Assembly: GCF_000166335.1 (NCBI RefSeq)
Contig: NC_014657.1
Location: 1,356,501-1,420,500 of the forward strand
Source: Caldicellulosiruptor owensensis OL
GTDB lineage: Bacteria; Bacillota; Thermoanaerobacteria; Caldicellulosiruptorales; Caldicellulosiruptoraceae
Direction: 5' to 3'
DNA length: 64,000 bases
Shown here: positions 62,190 to 64,000 of the stretch, piece after piece
Layout of the letters: each line of letters opens with the position of its first letter
Position numbering within the stretch: position 1 is the stretch's first letter
Made by a program: the position numbers and the translations under genes
Notes under the pieces: generated by a model
Seen by the model: the letters and a program-made list of their open reading frames with translations, nothing else
Database searches by the model: none
What the model was told of the DNA's origin: nothing

Positions 62190-63356
62190 TTAAGAAAAAG
62201 CTTCTCTTATTCTCTCCCAAAAATGTTTCCTCTTTTCATATCCATCTTCTGATGAAAGTCTTTCAAATTCTCTCAAAAGTTCCTTCTGCTTTTCTGTAAG
62301 CTTTTTTGGAACCTCCACTATAAACTTTACAACAAGGTCGCCTCTTCCTCGCGAACGCAGGTTTGGAACACCTCTGCCCCTAATTCTGACCTCATCACCA
62401 TTTTGTGTCCCTGGCTCAATTCTTACTTTTGTCTTACCATCAAGCGTTGGAATTTCTATCTCACCACCCAAAGCTGCATTAACAAATGTTATTGGAACCT
62501 CAATATAAAGGTCCTGCCCGACTCTTTTGAATACAGGATGAGGCGCTACTTTTATTCTAATATACAAATCGCCGTTAGGTCCACCTTTGATGCCGCTCTC
62601 TCCCTCGCCTCTTAACGTTATCACTTGACCATCATCAATCCCTGCGGGAATGTTAATCCTTACTCTTCGCTGTCTTCTTACATTTCCCGTGCCGCCACAT
62701 TCTCTGCATGGGTCTGTTATAATTGTTCCTGTTCCGCTGCACGCATCACAGGTTTTTATGGTGGTGAACTCTCCAAAGAATGTTGCCTGTCTTGACCTTA
62801 TCTGGCCCGTGCCGCCGCACTTTTGACATCTCACAGGTGCAGAACCGGGTCTTACACCACTTCCACCACAAACACTGCACTTTTCAGTTCTGTAAATTGG
62901 AATCTCTTTTTCACAGCCAAATACAGACTCTTTGAGAGTCAGCTCTAAATCGACATATATATCAGCACCTTTTCTTGGTGCTTCTTTTCTTCTTCTGGAT
63001 GTTCCAAATATGTCAAAGCCTTCAAATATGTCTTCAAAAATATCACCAAAACTGCCAAAATCAAAGTCAGCAAACCCACCACCAAATCCACCAGAAAAAC
63101 CACCGCCGCCTTGCGCACCGTATTTCGGATCAAACGCTGCATGACCAAACTGGTCGTAAAGCTTTCTTTTTTCAGGGTCGCTCAAGACTTCATATGCTTC
63201 ATTTATCTCTTTGAACTTTTCCTCTGCTTCTTTATTACCTGGATTTGCATCAGGATGGTATTGTTTTGCAAGTCTTCTGTAGGCTCTTTTTATCTCTTCT
63301 TCTGTTGCATTCCTTGGAACACCTAAAATCTCATAGTAGTCCTTTTTTTGTGCCAT
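62190..63356 (-). CDS. dnaJ: Chaperone DnaJ
   Basis: Hsp40 co-chaperone that delivers substrates to DnaK and stimulates its ATPase. I use ATG 63356 ([13 protein letters not shown]), giving 388 residues. It has the J domain with HPD ([10 protein letters not shown], about residue 34), a Gly/Phe-rich linker (about 75-105), four zinc repeats CxxCxGxG ([32 protein letters not shown], about 140-205) and the C-terminal substrate-binding domains. It begins a seven-gene run ending with the aminopeptidase and has its own promoter. Confidence 0.97.
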   Translation of the reverse strand: MAQKKDYYEILGVPRNATEEEIKRAYRRLAKQYHPDANPGNKEAEEKFKEINEAYEVLSDPEKRKLYDQFGHAAFDPKYGAQGGGGFSGGFGGGFADFDFGSFGDIFEDIFEGFDIFGTSRRRKEAPRKGADIYVDLELTLKESVFGCEKEIPIYRTEKCSVCGGSGVRPGSAPVRCQKCGGTGQIRSRQATFFGEFTTIKTCDACSGTGTIITDPCRECGGTGNVRRQRRVRINIPAGIDDGQVITLRGEGESGIKGGPNGDLYIRIKVAPHPVFKRVGQDLYIEVPITFVNAALGGEIEIPTLDGKTKVRIEPGTQNGDEVRIRGRGVPNLRSRGRGDLVVKFIVEVPKKLTEKQKELLREFERLSSEDGYEKRKHFWERIREAFS

Positions 63357-63386
63357 CTCTATCACCCACTTACTTTACTGAATATT

Positions 63387-63415
63387 ATTATATACCAACA
63401 ACATGAATTTAACAA
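63387..63415 (-). promoter_or_regulatory. Promoter of dnaJ
   Basis: On the minus strand TTGTTA (63410-63415), a 17-bp spacer and TATAAT (63387-63392) lie about 30 bp before the dnaJ start and directly after the dnaK terminator. I see no CIRCE or CtsR site here. Confidence 0.7.
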
Positions 63416-63425
63416 ATAATCATAA

Positions 63426-63470
63426 AAAGGACCAAAGCCATTTTTAAAAGCTTCATGACTTTGGTCCTTT
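63426..63470 (-). terminator. Terminator after dnaK
   Basis: A perfect 12-bp stem (63426-63437 with 63459-63470) with a 21-nt loop and TTTTTATG following on the minus strand, 30 nt after the dnaK stop. Confidence 0.85.
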
Positions 63471-63499
63471 ACCCTGGTTTTTATTGTAGCCTGGAGTAT

Positions 63500-64000
63500 T
63501 TAGTATACTTTATAATCAGTATTAACATTACCATCAGGACCGCCCTGTCCGCCACCTGGGTTTTGCCCACCTTGTGGTCCCGATGTAGTATAACCCTGCT
63601 GATAAAGTCTTGTAGATACATCATAGAACGACTTTGTGAGCTCATCAATTGCCCTTTCAATCTGATCTTTATCTTCACCATTCATAACATCTTTCAAAGC
63701 TTTTAGTTTTGACTCAACCTGCTGCTTTTCAGCCTCTGTCATCTTGTCACCAAGTTCACGAAGTAACTTTTCCGTCTGGTAAATGATAGAGTCTGCTCTG
63801 TTTCGTGCCTCAATTAGTTCTTTTCTCTTCCTATCCTGTTCAGCGTACATTTCAGCCTCTTTAATAGCTCTTTGAATCTCTTCTTCACTCAAATGTGTCT
63901 GGGAAGTTATTGTAATCTTTTGCTCTCTACCTGTACCAAGGTCCTTTGCAGAAACATGTACAATACCGTTTGCGTCTATATCGAATGTAACTTCAATTTG
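63500..64000 (-). CDS. dnaK: Chaperone DnaK, 5' part outside the window
   Basis: Only the last 166 codons of this Hsp70 are present; the frame is open to the window edge. The visible part covers the end of the substrate-binding beta domain ([31 protein letters not shown]) and the helical lid ([25 protein letters not shown]), ending in a Gly/Pro/Gln-rich tail ([21 protein letters not shown]) and a final residues DYKVY, unlike the usual EEVD-like or acidic bacterial ends. A hairpin terminator separates it from dnaJ. Confidence 0.96.
   Translation of the reverse strand, partial: QIEVTFDIDANGIVHVSAKDLGTGREQKITITSQTHLSEEEIQRAIKEAEMYAEQDRKRKELIEARNRADSIIYQTEKLLRELGDKMTEAEKQQVESKLKALKDVMNGEDKDQIERAIDELTKSFYDVSTRLYQQGYTTSGPQGGQNPGGGQGGPDGNVNTDYKVY

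Overview
The window is a gene-dense, AT-rich chromosomal segment from a low-GC Gram-positive, most likely a thermophilic anaerobic clostridium of the Caldicellulosiruptor/Thermoanaerobacterales type. This is inferred from gene content: pta-ackA, a ferredoxin-dependent IorAB pair, an alpha/beta-type spore protein, a LexA of Gram-positive type, a CtsR-type operator before hsp20, an L10 leader RNA, ISLre2 and IS1634-like elements, and frequent TTG/GTG starts behind strong purine-rich ribosome binding sites. Species cannot be fixed from the sequence alone. No rRNA operon, prophage, CRISPR array or recognisable defence island is present.

Layout. 1-1.9 kb: acetate formation (pta, ackA; ackA is cut by the window edge). 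2-4 kb: lexA convergent with a PLP-dependent methionine gamma-lyase-like gene. 4-11.2 kb: a minus-strand run miaB-mutS-mutL-miaA-hfq (tRNA modification, mismatch repair, RNA chaperone). 11.3-17.1 kb: a spore-protein gene, then a minus-strand cluster paaK-iorA-iorB-paaK-ACT for 2-oxo-acid oxidation and aryl-CoA ligation. 17.2-20.4 kb: hsp20-clpB under a CtsR-like operator. 20.5-22.7 kb: a membrane GAF-GGDEF protein and nrdR. 23-25 kb: a broken IS1634-like transposase and six tRNA genes (three of them Leu). 25-30 kb: yjbQ, nitroreductase, a Lon-like protease, a DUF6062-type protein and a P-loop ATPase fused to an Asp23-like domain. 30-39 kb: ispD, a CoA-disulfide-reductase/rhodanese fusion, a P2A-type cation ATPase and a heterodimeric ABC exporter.

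39-43 kb: the translation/transcription block rpmG-secE-nusG-rplK-rplA-[L10 leader]-rplJ-rplL, preceded by tRNA-Thr and tRNA-Gly. 43.4-46.1 kb: ispE, a FadR-type GntR regulator, a MobA-like nucleotidyltransferase and a DUF1858 protein. 46.3-48.6 kb: tRNA-Ser, an apparently intact ISLre2 element and, directly adjoining it, an internally deleted relative. 48.6-55.8 kb: asnB, then carA-carB-argF behind a promoter overlapped by a candidate ArgR box. 55.9-64 kb: a holin-like membrane protein, then a minus-strand series dnaK (partial) | dnaJ-prmA-rsmE-iscS-thiI-rluB-ampS, in which dnaJ has its own promoter behind a dnaK terminator.

Most of the window is core housekeeping. The points most worth following up are the ATPase-Asp23 fusion beside a DUF6062 gene with duplicated Cys/His motifs, the 34-nt perfect palindrome that makes two convergent genes end in the same residues, the ISLre2 element with its deletion derivative between tRNA-Ser and asnB, and several regulatory sites read directly from sequence (CtsR, ArgR, L10 leader, a palindrome over the pta promoter). 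I did not find a clearly new multi-gene system.
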